DNA of 64,000 nucleotides from Pseudomonas fluorescens (GCF_001648775.1 NZ_LVEJ01000008.1:1-64000), one strand, 5' to 3'. Positions 28,483 to 39,174 are shown, counted from the first letter of the stretch. Numbers and translations: made by a program. The notes: generated by a model from the sequence alone, not told the origin.

Positions 28483-29175
28483 TTACAACACCTTCACCGC
28501 GCGCCCGATCGCCTGAATCGGCCCGGTCGGTTTGCCGATTGGCGAGCCATTGGCGCCCTCAAGGGTCAGCTCGAACAGTTGATTAGGTTGCAGCGGCGGC
28601 AACTTGTCCAGCGGCACCGACAACGCCTGCCCAGGCTTGACCAACCCTAGCGAAACCGGCCCTTGCCAGCCATCGGCCTTGGTCCAGAATTCCAGCGCCT
28701 TGTCCGCCGGCACCTCAACCACACCAAGCGGAATCAGCTGAATTTCCCGCGAGTTGCTCGCTTGAATCACCCAGCCTGGGGCCTTGTCCTGCGGCGCGAC
28801 CAGCACCACCAGAAAGCTTGGTTTTGGCGTGGTCTGGGTTAGCAGGATCGAGCCAAAAATCAACGTGGCGGCCAATCCGGCCGCGCTCAAACCGCGCCAA
28901 AGTGGCAGCAGATTCCACCATGAAGTCGGCTGCGCTTTTGCCGTGAGTCGGTCGAGGCTGCGTTCGATGCGCGGCCACAACAGCGCAGACGGTTGCTGCG
29001 AGGGGGCAAGATCAGTCAACTCCAGCAGGCGCCGCTCCCAGGCATCCACTGCTGCACGCAATTCAGGATCATTCGGCAAGCGTCGTTGCACCTCGATCCG
29101 CTGTTCAAAAGAAAGCGTGCCGAGCACATATTCGCCGGCCAGTTCATCGCGGTCTTGCGCTGATTCGCTGGTCAT
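28483..29175 (-). CDS. anti-sigma factor, RskA-type
   Basis: A 230-residue inner-membrane protein. The cytoplasmic N-terminal part (about 1-80: ELAGEYVLGTLSFEQR, AWERRLLELTDL) is the sigma-binding segment. One membrane helix spans about 92-112 (LSAAGLAATLIFGSILL). The periplasmic C-terminal half is the RskA domain with VVLVAPQDKAPGWVIQ and FELTLEGANGSPIGKPTGPI. It has no zinc-binding HxxxCxxC motif, as usual for this class. Its ATG overlaps the sigma factor stop in ATGA, so the partners are made together. The inducing signal is unknown. Confidence 0.92.
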   Translation of the reverse strand: MTSESAQDRDELAGEYVLGTLSFEQRIEVQRRLPNDPELRAAVDAWERRLLELTDLAPSQQPSALLWPRIERSLDRLTAKAQPTSWWNLLPLWRGLSAAGLAATLIFGSILLTQTTPKPSFLVVLVAPQDKAPGWVIQASNSREIQLIPLGVVEVPADKALEFWTKADGWQGPVSLGLVKPGQALSVPLDKLPPLQPNQLFELTLEGANGSPIGKPTGPIQAIGRAVKVL

Positions 29176-29705
29176 CCCATGCACTCCCGCAATGCGTTGA
29201 GGCTGCGCTTGATCCACGCTTTGACGGTGCCCAGCGGCGTGTCGAGGCGCGCGGCAATCTGCGCGTGGCTGTAGCCGTCGACATAGGCATGCAGGATGCA
29301 ACTGCGCCGTTGTGGCTCCAGTTGCTCAAGGCAACGGTGGATGCGCGCCGAATGCGCGTGGGCGCCGAAGCCGTCATCGTCCACAGCCACGTCGTGGGTC
29401 TCACTGAACGGCGTCTCCCGCCCGTGATCACGCAGCAGATTCAGCGCCAGATGCCGGGTCACGCTGAACATCCAGCCCCGCGCCGAACCACGCGCCGGAT
29501 CAAACCCCGCCGCGCCGTTCCAGATCTTGATGAAGGCCTCGTGAACGATGTCCTCCGCCAGCGCCGTGTCACGCACCAGCCGCTTGGCCACGCCGAGCAG
29601 GCGCGGGCCTTCCTGCACATACAAATCGCGCAGGGCCGAGCGCTCGCCACGGGCACAGGCAGCGAGGCGGGCTTCGTAATCAAACGCGGATTCGGCTAAA
29701 GGCAT
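29172..29705 (-). CDS. ECF (group IV) sigma factor
   Basis: A 177-residue sigma factor. Region 2 (about 28-92) contains DTALAEDIVHEAFIKIW and RGSARGWMFSVTRHLALNLLRD. Region 4 (about 115-170) has RIHRCLEQLEPQRRSCILHAYVDGYSHAQIAARL followed by GTVKAWIKRSL. It directs RNA polymerase to a small regulon and is held by the RskA-type partner. The ATG at 29705 is chosen; a TTG at 29714 in the same frame is possible, and a Shine-Dalgarno sequence does not decide between them. A DUF3455 gene lies just upstream on the same strand and may belong to its regulon. Confidence 0.94.
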   Translation of the reverse strand: MPLAESAFDYEARLAACARGERSALRDLYVQEGPRLLGVAKRLVRDTALAEDIVHEAFIKIWNGAAGFDPARGSARGWMFSVTRHLALNLLRDHGRETPFSETHDVAVDDDGFGAHAHSARIHRCLEQLEPQRRSCILHAYVDGYSHAQIAARLDTPLGTVKAWIKRSLNALRECMG

Positions 29706-29755
29706 GGCGTGCAATCTAGCTCACATTCCTCAAACATCCAGAACACATTGTCCAC

Positions 29756-29845
29756 TGTGGGAGCGAGCTTGCTCGCGAAGGCGGCCGGTCGGAGAAGACT
29801 GTGTTGACTGACACTCCGCCTTCGCGAGCAAGCTCGCTCCCACAG
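29756..29845. repeat. REPIN, TT type
   Basis: A 90-bp inverted REP pair between the DUF3455 gene and the sigma factor gene, so it would lie in any shared transcript. Confidence 0.95.
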
Positions 29846-29867
29846 GGTTTATCAGTGGTGCCAGGAA

Positions 29868-30389
29868 TCAGTTCGCCGCCCAGAAGATGTAATCGGCCTG
29901 GTACTTCACCACTTCCTGCTTGCCCTTGTTCGCCGCCGTGCACTCGCTGCCCGGCGCCACGCCGCCCTTGAGCGCGACACGCTGGATATAGCTGACGCCA
30001 CTCATCGCGCCTTTGCCCTCGACGGGATTGGCCTTGACCAGTTGATAGGGCAGATTGCCCGGACTCGACGGGGCCACGGCCAATTGCGTGCCAGTGACTT
30101 TCGAACCGTCCTTGGCTTGCCAGGTAGCGGGCGGGCCGAAGTAGGTGCCAACCTGCTTGCCGCTGCGATCATTGAGCACCGCTTTCGGGCCGACGAAGGT
30201 CCACTCGGTCTGCCCGGCCGCGTTCGGCTTGTCACGGCACTCGTAGGTGATCTCGCCGACGCCGGTGGTTTCCATCGCGATCTTGTGGCCGTCCGGCACT
30301 TTGATCGCGTCGGGGTAACTGCTTTGGGCGAAGGTCGTGGCGCTGACGGCGAGCAAACCGCTGAGGCAGATCAGTTGGGTGATGTTCAT
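29868..30389 (-). CDS. DUF3455 exported protein
   Basis: A 173-residue protein with a signal peptide (1-21, ending TFAQ). The mature part resembles the DUF3455 family: YPDAIKVPDGHKIAMETTGVGEITYECR, an IYFG-like GTYFGPPATWQAKDGSKVTG block and the C-terminal YQADYIFWAAN. It has two cysteines that could form a disulfide. Members are found in many bacteria and fungi with no known activity. It sits upstream of the ECF sigma/anti-sigma pair on the same strand, separated by a REPIN. The leader from 30390 to about 30500 probably contains its promoter. Confidence 0.87.
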   Translation of the reverse strand: MNITQLICLSGLLAVSATTFAQSSYPDAIKVPDGHKIAMETTGVGEITYECRDKPNAAGQTEWTFVGPKAVLNDRSGKQVGTYFGPPATWQAKDGSKVTGTQLAVAPSSPGNLPYQLVKANPVEGKGAMSGVSYIQRVALKGGVAPGSECTAANKGKQEVVKYQADYIFWAAN

Positions 30390-30505
30390 CAGTGTTATCT
30401 CCGAAAAGGGTAGACCGCTGACAGCCGAAGAGGGCTGTTACAGGGACTACCCGTGACGGAGGCGTTTGGATGCAGTGCCTGAAAATATTTTTCAATCTCT
30501 GCTAA

Positions 30506-32191
30506 TCAAAACTGTGGGAGCGAGCTTGCTCGCGAATGCGTAGTGTCAGTCGACTCATTTATTTCTGAACCACCGCCTTCGCGAGCAAGCTCGCTCCCAC
30601 AGGGGGCTTCAGCGGACTTGAGGCCGGAAGCTTTCAGCAGTTCCTGGGTATAGGGATGCTGCGGCGCGGCGAAAATCTCGCGCGACGAACCCTGCTCAAC
30701 CACCTTGCCATCCTTGATCACCATCAAGTCATGCGCCAACGCATGCACCACCGCCAGATCATGGCTGATAAACAGGTACGTCAGCCCATGCCTGATCTGC
30801 AATTGCCGCAACAACTCCACCACCTGTTTCTGCACCGTACGGTCCAGCGCCGACGTCGGCTCATCCAGCAGAATCAGCGCCGGTTCCAACACCAGTGCAC
30901 GAGCGATGGAGATGCGCTGGCGCTGCCCACCGGAAAACTCGTGGGGATAACGATGCCGGCTCTGCGGGTCGAGGCCGACTTCCTCCAATACGCGATTCAC
31001 CGCCGCCTCACGCTCGGCTTCAGTGCCGATGCCATGGGTCAGCAACCCCTCGGCAATGATCTGCTGCACCGACATCCGAGGGCTGAGGCTGCCGAACGGA
31101 TCCTGAAACACCACTTGAATCTGCCGGCGCAACGGCCGCATCAAGCGCTGATTGAGCAGGCTCAGTTGCTTGTTGCCGAAACGGATATTGCCTTCGGATT
31201 CGACCAGTCGCAGGATCGCCTGACCCAGCGTCGACTTGCCCGAACCCGACTCGCCGACAATCCCCAGCGTCTTGCCCCGTTGCAAGGTGAAACTCACGCC
31301 GTCCACCGCTTTGATGTAATCCTGCTGGCGGCTGAACAACGCCTTGGGCAAAGGAAACCACACTTTCAAATCATCGACTTCAAGCAGGTTGTGATCGTAC
31401 ACACTCGGCACCGGCGCCCCGCTGGGTTCCGCCTCGATCAACAAACGGCTGTAAGGATGCTGCGGCGCCCGAAACAGCGCTTCGCAATCGGCCTGCTCGA
31501 CGATCTCGCCATGACGCATCACGCACACGCGTTGCGCGATGCGCCGCACCAGATTGAGGTCATGGCTGATCAGCAACAGCGACATGCCAAGGCGTTGCTG
31601 CAACTCGATCAGCAACTCGAGAATCTTCTGCTGCACCGTGACATCCAGCGCCGTGGTCGGCTCATCGGCGATCAACAGTTCCGGCTCGTTGGCCAGCGCC
31701 ATGGCAATCATCACCCGTTGCCGCTGACCGCCGGAGAGCTGATGCGGATAGGCTTTCAAACGCTGCAAAGGCTGGCGAATGCCGACCAGCTCCAGCAGCT
31801 CCAACGTGCGTTCACGGGCAGCGCGGCCCTTGAGACCTTTGTGAATCTCCAGCACTTCGCTGACCTGCTTTTCCACCGTGTGCAGCGGGTTCAGCGACGT
31901 CATCGGCTCCTGGAAAATCATCGCTATGCGATTGCCGCGCAAACCGCGCATCTGCTGCTCGCTGGCGTGCAGTAAATCCACGCCGTTGTAGCGGATCGCG
32001 CCGCTGCTGCTGACGTTCTTGCCCGGCAGCAAACGCAGGATTGAATGCGCCGTAACCGATTTGCCCGAGCCGGATTCACCGACCAGCGCCAGGCATTCGC
32101 CACGACGAATATCGAGGTTCAACCCGTGCACCACTGCTTGCCCGGCGAAGGCGACGCGCAGGTCGCGGATTTCGATCAAATTGTCTTTCAT
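30506..32191 (-). CDS. yejF: peptide-type ABC transporter ATPase with two nucleotide-binding domains (YejF)
   Basis: A 561-residue fusion of two ABC domains. The first has Walker A GESGSGKS, then the signature LSGGQRQR and Walker B LLIADEP; the second has another [16 protein letters not shown] and LILLDEP. Such double ATPases power YejABEF-type oligopeptide and microcin C importers. The start at 32191 is one base after the yejE stop (TGA-C-ATG). The C-terminal tail of about 30 residues (beginning [10 protein letters not shown]) is encoded by a REPIN inserted at the 3' end, so it is unlike the family and probably dispensable. Confidence 0.93.
   Translation of the reverse strand: MKDNLIEIRDLRVAFAGQAVVHGLNLDIRRGECLALVGESGSGKSVTAHSILRLLPGKNVSSSGAIRYNGVDLLHASEQQMRGLRGNRIAMIFQEPMTSLNPLHTVEKQVSEVLEIHKGLKGRAARERTLELLELVGIRQPLQRLKAYPHQLSGGQRQRVMIAMALANEPELLIADEPTTALDVTVQQKILELLIELQQRLGMSLLLISHDLNLVRRIAQRVCVMRHGEIVEQADCEALFRAPQHPYSRLLIEAEPSGAPVPSVYDHNLLEVDDLKVWFPLPKALFSRQQDYIKAVDGVSFTLQRGKTLGIVGESGSGKSTLGQAILRLVESEGNIRFGNKQLSLLNQRLMRPLRRQIQVVFQDPFGSLSPRMSVQQIIAEGLLTHGIGTEAEREAAVNRVLEEVGLDPQSRHRYPHEFSGGQRQRISIARALVLEPALILLDEPTSALDRTVQKQVVELLRQLQIRHGLTYLFISHDLAVVHALAHDLMVIKDGKVVEQGSSREIFAAPQHPYTQELLKASGLKSAEAPCGSELAREGGGSEINESTDTTHSRASSLPQF
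30513..30602. repeat. REPIN, TT type, inside the yejF coding sequence
   Basis: A 90-bp inverted REP pair. The yejF reading frame runs straight through it and stops at 30506-30508. Confidence 0.95.
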
Positions 32192-32192
32192 G

Positions 32193-33215
32193 TCAGCTCC
32201 GGGGATCGAATGCATCACGGCAAGCCTCACCAATAAAAACCAACAAAGACAGAATCAGCGCCAGGGCAAAAAACGCCGTCAGCCCCAGCCACGGCGCTTG
32301 CAGATTGCGCTTGGCCTGACCGATCAATTCGCCCAGCGACGCAGTGCCGGCCGGCATACCGAAGCCAAGAAAATCCAGTGCAGTCAGCGTGGCAATCGCG
32401 CCGGTCAGAATGAACGGCAGATAGGTGAGGGTGGAGGTCATCGCGTTGGGCAGGATGTGTCGGCACATCAGTTCGTTGTCGGTCAGGCCCAGCGCCCGCG
32501 CGGCTTTGACGTATTCGAGATTGCGTCCACGGAGGAACTCGGCGCGCACCACATCGACCAGCGCCAGCCAGGAAAACAGCGCCATGATCCCCAGCAACCA
32601 CCAGAAACTCGGCGAGACAAACCCCGACAAAATGATCAGCAGGTACAGCACCGGCAACCCCGACCAGATTTCCAGCACGCGCTGCCCGAGCAAGTCGACC
32701 CAACCGCCGTAATAACCCTGCAACGCCCCGGCGACGATGCCGATCAACGCACTGATGCCGGTGAGGATCAGCGCAAACAGTATCGAAATCCGCGTGCCGA
32801 AAATCACCCGCGCCAACACGTCACGCGCCTGATCATCCGTGCCCAGCCAGTTACTCGAGGATGGTGGACTCGGTGCCGGTTCGCTGAGGTCGTAATTGAC
32901 CGTGTCGTAGCTAAACGGGATCGGCGGAAACAACATCCAGCCGCCCTGATCCTCGATCAGTTTGTGCACGTAATTGCTGGCGTAATCCGGTTGAAACGGC
33001 AGCTCGCCGCCGAAATCGGTTTCCAGGTAATCGCTGAGGATCGGAAAGTAGAAAGCGTGGTGATAACGAATCACCAGCGGCTTGTCGTTGGCGATCAACT
33101 CACCGCCCAGACAAATCAGGCACAGGCCGATGAACAGCCACAACGACCAGCGCCCACGCCGATTGGCCTTGAACTGCGCGACACGGCGCTGACCTAGAGG
33201 AGAAAGAGTGAACAT
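32193..33215 (-). CDS. yejE: peptide ABC transporter permease (YejE)
   Basis: A 340-residue inner-membrane protein. An N-terminal membrane helix (about 25-42) precedes a large periplasmic insert with the Yej-type motif GGELPFQPDY, then five further helices. The permease-ATPase coupling loop is ARALGLTDNELMCRHILPNA. It ends with the OppC-type AFDPRS. The start shares one base with the yejB stop (TGATG). Confidence 0.94.
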   Translation of the reverse strand: MFTLSPLGQRRVAQFKANRRGRWSLWLFIGLCLICLGGELIANDKPLVIRYHHAFYFPILSDYLETDFGGELPFQPDYASNYVHKLIEDQGGWMLFPPIPFSYDTVNYDLSEPAPSPPSSSNWLGTDDQARDVLARVIFGTRISILFALILTGISALIGIVAGALQGYYGGWVDLLGQRVLEIWSGLPVLYLLIILSGFVSPSFWWLLGIMALFSWLALVDVVRAEFLRGRNLEYVKAARALGLTDNELMCRHILPNAMTSTLTYLPFILTGAIATLTALDFLGFGMPAGTASLGELIGQAKRNLQAPWLGLTAFFALALILSLLVFIGEACRDAFDPRS

Positions 33216-34279
33216 CAGGCAGTCCTCGCCGAGAAGTCGATGCGCGGGTCGAGCAAGGTGTAGCAGAGGTCGCCGATCAGCTTGATCAGCAAGCCAAAGA
33301 GGGTGAACAGAAACAGCGCGCCGAACACCACCGGGTAGTCGCGCGACACGGCCGCTTCGTAGCTCATGCGCCCGAGGCCGTCGAGGTTGAAGATGGTTTC
33401 GATCAGCAGGGAGCCGGCAAAAAACACCTCGATCAGCGCCGAAGGCACACCGGCCACCACCAACAACATGGCGTTGCGAAACACATGGCCGTAAAGCACG
33501 CGGCGCTCGGTCAGACCCTTGGCCCGTGCGGTGATCACGTACTGGCGGCTGATCTCGTTGAGGAAGCTGTTTTTGGTCAGGATCGTCAACGTGGCGAAGC
33601 CGCCGATCACCAGCGCCGTCACCGGCAACACCAGGTGCCAGAGGTAGTCGCCGACCTTGCCCAGCGTGCTCAGGCTGTCGAAGTTATCCGAGACCAACCC
33701 TTGCACCGGGAACCAGTTGACGTAACTGCCGCCGGCGAACACCACGATCAACAAAATCGCGAAGAGGAACGCCGGCATCGCGTAGCCGATGATGATCGCC
33801 GTGCTGCTCCAGACATCAAACGCGCTGCCGTTCCTGATCGCTTTGCGAATGCCCAGTGGGATCGAAATCAGGTAGGTGATCAGCGTCGCCCACAAGCCCA
33901 GCGACAGCGACACCGGCAACTTCTGCACGATCAGGTCGGTGACCTTGGCGCCGCGAAAGAAACTGCTGCCCAGATCCAGTTGCGCGTAGTTTTTCAACAT
34001 CAACCACAGGCGTTCGTGCACGGGTTTGTCGAAGCCGTAATGGTGTTTGATTTCCTCGATCAACGCCGGGTCAAGGCCACGGCTGCTGCGTCCGGCGCCA
34101 CCAATCGCGGCGACCTCGCCACCGCCGCCCATGCTGTGCCCGCCGAAGCCTTGCAAACGGGCAATAGCTTGTTCCACCGGGCCACCCGGCGCAGCCTGCA
34201 CAATCAGAAAGTTCACCACCAGAATGCACAACAGCGTCGGGATGATCAGCAGCAAACGTCGACTCAGATAACGCAACAT
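33215..34279 (-). CDS. yejB: peptide ABC transporter permease (YejB)
   Basis: A 354-residue OppB-type permease with an N-terminal helix ([20 protein letters not shown]) and the AAPGGPVEQ signature. A glycine-rich insert at about 45-65 is followed by five helices, with the coupling loop [20 protein letters not shown]. It starts one base after the yejA stop (TGA-C-ATG). It forms the membrane channel with YejE. Confidence 0.94.
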   Translation of the reverse strand: MLRYLSRRLLLIIPTLLCILVVNFLIVQAAPGGPVEQAIARLQGFGGHSMGGGGEVAAIGGAGRSSRGLDPALIEEIKHHYGFDKPVHERLWLMLKNYAQLDLGSSFFRGAKVTDLIVQKLPVSLSLGLWATLITYLISIPLGIRKAIRNGSAFDVWSSTAIIIGYAMPAFLFAILLIVVFAGGSYVNWFPVQGLVSDNFDSLSTLGKVGDYLWHLVLPVTALVIGGFATLTILTKNSFLNEISRQYVITARAKGLTERRVLYGHVFRNAMLLVVAGVPSALIEVFFAGSLLIETIFNLDGLGRMSYEAAVSRDYPVVFGALFLFTLFGLLIKLIGDLCYTLLDPRIDFSARTA

Positions 34280-34280
34280 G

Positions 34281-36146
34281 TCACTGGCCCCCCGCGAGTT
34301 GGCTGTGCATCTGTTGCGTGGTCAACGCCTTGGCCGAGACCTCCCACCAGGTGTTGAGGCCTTCGTCGTACGCCGGTTGCACCGGCGGCATGCCGAAGCG
34401 GTTCTGATACACCGTCGGCGTGCCTTTGGAGTAGTAGTTGGGAATCATGTAGTAACCCCATTGCAGCACCCGGTCGAGGGCGCGGGCGTAATGCACCATG
34501 GCTTCGCGGGTGTTGGCCTGGACCAGCCCGTCGATCAGTTGATCGACCGCCGGATTGGCCAGCACCATCGAGTTCGAGCTGCCGACTTGCGTGGCACTTT
34601 GCGAGGCGTACAGGCTGTACAACTCACGGCCGGGAGAGACGATCGGATCGCCGCTGCGCGGGAAACTGGTGACGATCATGTCGTAGTCGCGGGCGTTGAG
34701 GCGGTTGACGTATTGCGCCGAATCAATGCGGCGCAGATTGAGGGTGATGCCGATCTGCGCGAGGGTGCGTTTGAACGGCAGCAGCATGCGATCGAAGCCG
34801 CCCTGACCGTCGAGGAAAGTGAACTCCAGCGGCTCACCGGCAGCGTTGACCAGACGATTGTGTTGCGGCGTCCAGCCAGCCTCGGCGAGCAGCTGCAGTG
34901 CTTGCAATTGCTTGTCACGGATGTAGCCGCTGCCATCGGTTTTCGGCGCCTGATACACCGTAGTGAAAACCTCGTCGGGGATCTGCCCGCGCAGCGGTTC
35001 GAGGATCTTCAGTTCTTCGGCATCAGGTAGCGCGGTGGCGGCCATTTCACTCTTCGGCCAGAAGCTGTTCTGGCGCACGTAGAAGCCGCGCATCATCTGT
35101 TTGTTGGTCCACTCGAAATCCCACAACAGGCTGATCGCCTGACGCACGCGGCGATCCTGGAAGATCGGGTTCTGCAGGTTGAACACGAAGCCTTGGGCGG
35201 CGGTGGGTTTTTCCGGGGCCAGAATCGACTGCTGCAAGCGACCGTCGCGCAACGCCGGGCTGTCGTAACCGACCACGTATCCGGACGAGGAAAACTCGCG
35301 GTTGTAGTCAAACGCGCCGGCCTGCAACAGTTGCCGGGCGACGTCGGTGTCGCCGTAGAAATTCACCGTGAGACTGTCGAAGTTGTACATCCCGCGACTG
35401 ACCGGTAGGTCTTTGCCCCACCAGTCCGGGTCTCGTTGGAAGCTGATGCTGCGTCCGGCGTCGACCTTGCTCACCCGGTACGGGCCGCTGCCCAGCGGTG
35501 GCTCGAAACCGCCGCCATTGGCGAAGTCGCGGGTTTGCCACCAATGTTCGGGGACCACGCGCATCGTCGCCAGGTCCAGCGCGAGGGTGCGGTTGAGGTT
35601 GTTCTTGAAGGTGAAACGCACCTGCCGTGGGCCTTCGATCAGCACGTCCTGCACGTCGGCGTATTGCTGGCGGTAGCTCAGGCTGCCCTTGGTCATCAGC
35701 AGGTTGAAGGTGTAGCGCACGTCTTCGGCGGTGATCGGTGTGCCGTCGGCGAAACGTGCCTTTGGATTGAGGGTGAAGCGCACCCACAAGCCTTCGGGGT
35801 CGCGTTCGATCTGCTGCGCGACCAGTGCGTAAACGGTGTAGGGCTCGTCGAGCGAACGGAACGCCAATGGCGAGTACACCCAGTCGTTGACTTGCACCAC
35901 GGAGATGCCCTGATCGGCATACGGGCTGATGTAGTTGTACTGGCCGATCTCCATCGACGCACGGCTGAGCGAACCGCCCTTGGGCGCGTTGGGATCGACG
36001 AAATCGAAATGCTGGAAACCCGCCGGATATTTCGGCGCCTCGCCGTACACCGTCAGCGCATAACTGCCAGCGGCCAGCGCCGAGGTGCCGGAGCACAGCA
36101 GCGCACTGCCCAACAGCAGGCCCGCCATGTTGCGCAAAAAACTCAT
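34281..36146 (-). CDS. yejA: periplasmic oligopeptide-binding protein (YejA)
   Basis: A 621-residue SBP family 5 protein with a signal peptide (1-25, ending ALAA). The mature part begins [24 protein letters not shown], typical of YejA proteins, which bind oligopeptides and, in relatives, microcin C or peptidyl-nucleoside antibiotics. AGGAG precedes the ATG. It is followed directly by yejB, yejE and yejF. Upstream, a receptor gene on the same strand is separated by 149 bases containing a REPIN. The ligand is not predictable from sequence alone. Confidence 0.93.
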   Translation of the reverse strand: MSFLRNMAGLLLGSALLCSGTSALAAGSYALTVYGEAPKYPAGFQHFDFVDPNAPKGGSLSRASMEIGQYNYISPYADQGISVVQVNDWVYSPLAFRSLDEPYTVYALVAQQIERDPEGLWVRFTLNPKARFADGTPITAEDVRYTFNLLMTKGSLSYRQQYADVQDVLIEGPRQVRFTFKNNLNRTLALDLATMRVVPEHWWQTRDFANGGGFEPPLGSGPYRVSKVDAGRSISFQRDPDWWGKDLPVSRGMYNFDSLTVNFYGDTDVARQLLQAGAFDYNREFSSSGYVVGYDSPALRDGRLQQSILAPEKPTAAQGFVFNLQNPIFQDRRVRQAISLLWDFEWTNKQMMRGFYVRQNSFWPKSEMAATALPDAEELKILEPLRGQIPDEVFTTVYQAPKTDGSGYIRDKQLQALQLLAEAGWTPQHNRLVNAAGEPLEFTFLDGQGGFDRMLLPFKRTLAQIGITLNLRRIDSAQYVNRLNARDYDMIVTSFPRSGDPIVSPGRELYSLYASQSATQVGSSNSMVLANPAVDQLIDGLVQANTREAMVHYARALDRVLQWGYYMIPNYYSKGTPTVYQNRFGMPPVQPAYDEGLNTWWEVSAKALTTQQMHSQLAGGQ

Positions 36147-36185
36147 GAGATCACTCCTGAAAATCCCTGAAGAAACCCGGATCCC

Positions 36186-36274
36186 TGTGGGAGCGAGCTT
36201 GCTCGCGAATGCGGTATGTCAGCGAAGGATGTGTTGACTGACACGACGCCTTCGCGAGCAAGCTCGCTCCCACA
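36186..36274. repeat. REPIN, TT type, between receptor and yejA
   Basis: An inverted REP pair one base shorter than most. It lies within the presumed operon, where its hairpin could reduce or stabilise transcript segments. Confidence 0.94.
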
Positions 36275-36295
36275 TTGGGGTTGTGGTGTTTCCGG

Positions 36296-39007
36296 TTAGA
36301 AGTGGTACGTCATGCGCGCAAACAAGGTGCGGCCCAGCGGGTCGGTGTAACGCGGGTCATAGCCGCTCTGGAAGTTGTAGGCCTGGTTGGAGAACGGTGG
36401 GTTGCGGTCGAACACGTTCTTCATCCCGGCATCGACATCCAGCACCTTGTCGAAGGTGTAGCCGGCCGACAGGTCCCAGACCGAATACGACGCCACCGTC
36501 GCATGAGTCTCGCGGTCGTAATCGTTGTAGCCAGTGGTGAAGCGGTTGGTCAGCGCCGCCCGCGCCGCGCCGAAGGTCCAGCTGCCGGTGAGGTTGTGCT
36601 TCCAGCGCGCGATCACGCCGTCACCCCGGAAGTCGCCAACCTTGTCGGTGAACGGGCCTTTGATGGTGCTCTGGAAGTCGTACTCGTCGACGTAAGTGCC
36701 TTGCAGCCCCAGACCGAACTGGCCGTACGGCGTGTTCGGGAAGCGGTAATCCAGCGACACGTCGACACCGTTGGTTTCGACGATACCGAGGTTGGCGTTG
36801 CCGGTGACGATGTAGTTGAGCGTGCCATCGGCGTTGCGCACGAAGCGGTCCGGGTAGGAGCCGGCCTGATCAAACACGGTGGATTCCGGGAACGGCTGGA
36901 TCTGGTTGGAGATGTGAATCCACCAGAAATCCAGACCCACCGACAGGTTGTTGATCGGCTGATAGACGAAGCCCAGGGTCACGTTGCGCGCCTTCTCCGG
37001 GGCCAGATCTTCGTTGCCGCCGATCTGGTTGAGGAACTGCTGACCGCAATCACGCCCGCCATTGCCGCCCGGCTGTACGACGCCGCCGGTACACAGCACC
37101 GGGTCGTTGTAGAAGCCCTGAGTGAAGGTGATGCTGCGCGGCGAATACAGCTCGTACAGCGACGGCGCACGGAAACCTTCACTGTAGGCGCCGCGCACCA
37201 CCAGCTCCTTCAGCGGCTGATAACGGAACGAGTATTTCGGGTTGGTGGTGCTGCCGAAGTCGCTGTATTTGTCGTGACGCACGGCGGCGGACAGTTCGAG
37301 GCTGTCGAGCACCGGCACGTTGATTTCCGCGTAGGCGGCTTTGACGCTGCGGTCGCCCTCGACACTGCCGTTGGGGTCGATGCCGAGGCTCTGGATGTCG
37401 CCGGCAAACGACTCGAAGTCCTGATGGAATTTCTCTTTGCGGTACTCGCCACCCAACGCCAGACCGGAAGGGCCAGCACCGAACCAGTCGCCGATCTCGC
37501 GGCTGATGCGTCCGTCAAAACCGGCCACGCGACCGACTGCGGTCGAGTAAGCGCCGTGGTACGCCGCGTCGTCGATGTACTGCTGACCGGCTGCCGACTG
37601 CGGGCCAAACGGGTTGAGCAAACCGCTGGCCAGACCGGCGATCATCGCCTGATCGCTGACATAACCGCTGGTGACGCTGGAAACGATTTTGTTCTGGTTG
37701 TACGAGGCACCGACGTTGTAATCCCAGCCGCCGACCAAGCCATCAAAACTGAGCAAGAAGCGCTGGCTGGTGTTCTGGTCTTTCGATTCGCGTGGGCCGG
37801 CCGCGGTTTCACGCCAGTTCACATCGACCGGTTGCGTCGGGTCGAGGGCGAAACCGGTCGGCGCCGGGGTGATGCCGTTGCCGGGGTAGTAGGGCGACGA
37901 GCCGTCGAGGCTCAGGCCGGTCAACGGCGCAGGACCGACTGCCGTGGCGTTGTTGTTGCGCGACCAGAAGTACTCGAGGTTGACGTTGTGGTCGTCGCCG
38001 AGCTTGCCGGTGGTCTTGCCGAAGAACGAGGTCTTCTCGGTCTGTGGCACCAGATCGATGAATTCACGGGTGCTGAAGCGGCACAAACCGTCGCGGGCGA
38101 TCAGGTTGGGGCCGTTGCAATTGCTGTTGGCCAGCGGGTTGGTGGCGTTGCCGTTCTGGCTGTAGTTGCCGGGAAATGCGGTGCCGGAAGTCTGATCGAG
38201 ACCGCGACCGGGGGCGTAGTCGGTGGCGAAGGAGCGGTCGTTGGCGTCGAGGTTCTGCTGCTTGTTGTAGTTGAACACGCCGAGGACGTTGAAGCGGTCC
38301 TCTTCCAGATCGCCGTAGCCCCAACTGGCGCTCATGTCTTTGGTTGCACCGCCGCCGCTGTGGGTCGGGGTTTCGCCGCCGAGGGTCAACTGGCCGTCGG
38401 TCAGGGATTTCTTGGTGATGAAGTTGATCACGCCGCCGATGGCATCGGTGCCGTACAGCGCCGAGGCGCCGTCGCGCAGCACTTCGACACGCTCGATCGC
38501 GGCAAACGGGATCATGTTCAGATCCACCGCGCCGCCGGCCGAGTTGGTCCCCGACAAGGCATTGTTGGCCAGGCGTCGACCGTTGAGCAGGACCAGCGTC
38601 TTGTTCGCGCCGATGCCGCGCATGTCAGCGAACGAGGCACCGCCAGTCGCCGCGCCGACCGAGCCTGCGCTGTTGTTGATCGACTGGCTGCCAGTGATGC
38701 GCTGCACCAGTTCGGCGGTGGTGGTCACGCCCTGTTTGCGCAGCTCATCGGCCTTGAGAATGGTGATCGGCACCGCCGTTTCCGCATCGACCCGGCGAAT
38801 CGCCGAACCGGTCACTTCCACCCGTTGCAGTTGCGTGGTCGGCGCCACCACGGCCGCCGCAGCGGGCACGGCACCGTTGTCGTCCTCGGCCGCCTGCACG
38901 GTGCCGGCGCCCATCCCCATGGCCACCAGATACAACGGAACAAAACGGTGACGAGAAATCGTTGCCACCAAGGGTTTGAGCGTGAAGCGTGGAGTGTTCA
39001 TCAGCAT
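36296..39007 (-). CDS. TonB-dependent outer-membrane receptor of the import locus
   Basis: A 903-residue receptor with a long signal peptide (about 1-39, ending VQAA), a TonB-box-like QLQRVEVTGS and a plug (about 75-200: TTAELVQRITGSQS, MRGIGANKTLVLLNGRRLA, VEVLRDGASALYGTDAIGGVINF). A large barrel ends ARMTYHF. It lacks an STN domain. The plug signature is that of the large receptors for oligosaccharides, peptides or other bulky nutrients, and not of classical siderophore receptors. Two cysteine pairs lie in extracellular loops (about NSNCNGPNLIARDGLCR and VLCTGG...RDCGQQ). Placed between exbD and yejA, it is the likely gate for the YejABEF cargo. Confidence 0.93.
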   Translation of the reverse strand: MLMNTPRFTLKPLVATISRHRFVPLYLVAMGMGAGTVQAAEDDNGAVPAAAAVVAPTTQLQRVEVTGSAIRRVDAETAVPITILKADELRKQGVTTTAELVQRITGSQSINNSAGSVGAATGGASFADMRGIGANKTLVLLNGRRLANNALSGTNSAGGAVDLNMIPFAAIERVEVLRDGASALYGTDAIGGVINFITKKSLTDGQLTLGGETPTHSGGGATKDMSASWGYGDLEEDRFNVLGVFNYNKQQNLDANDRSFATDYAPGRGLDQTSGTAFPGNYSQNGNATNPLANSNCNGPNLIARDGLCRFSTREFIDLVPQTEKTSFFGKTTGKLGDDHNVNLEYFWSRNNNATAVGPAPLTGLSLDGSSPYYPGNGITPAPTGFALDPTQPVDVNWRETAAGPRESKDQNTSQRFLLSFDGLVGGWDYNVGASYNQNKIVSSVTSGYVSDQAMIAGLASGLLNPFGPQSAAGQQYIDDAAYHGAYSTAVGRVAGFDGRISREIGDWFGAGPSGLALGGEYRKEKFHQDFESFAGDIQSLGIDPNGSVEGDRSVKAAYAEINVPVLDSLELSAAVRHDKYSDFGSTTNPKYSFRYQPLKELVVRGAYSEGFRAPSLYELYSPRSITFTQGFYNDPVLCTGGVVQPGGNGGRDCGQQFLNQIGGNEDLAPEKARNVTLGFVYQPINNLSVGLDFWWIHISNQIQPFPESTVFDQAGSYPDRFVRNADGTLNYIVTGNANLGIVETNGVDVSLDYRFPNTPYGQFGLGLQGTYVDEYDFQSTIKGPFTDKVGDFRGDGVIARWKHNLTGSWTFGAARAALTNRFTTGYNDYDRETHATVASYSVWDLSAGYTFDKVLDVDAGMKNVFDRNPPFSNQAYNFQSGYDPRYTDPLGRTLFARMTYHF

Positions 39008-39174
39008 GGTTATTTCCGACTTTTCAGACGTTATCGAATTGGCCTTGTGAGCCCCTCATTGCTCCGCTATCGGTGATACCGCGTGCGGAAAACCACTTTC
39101 TTCAAGCAAGCCGATCCCCTCCGAAGACGCGTGGCGTTTTTTCGGTCGGCTGATTGCGACGGGAGTCAGCGAAC

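Noticed and set aside
30390..30498. Specific ECF promoter motif in front of the DUF3455 gene
   Set aside because: A CATCC...CGTC pair is present, but the spacing is too short for -35 and -10 elements.
36275..39076. 933-codon plus-strand frame opposite the second TonB receptor
   Set aside because: Same kind of antisense shadow; no domain and no leader.
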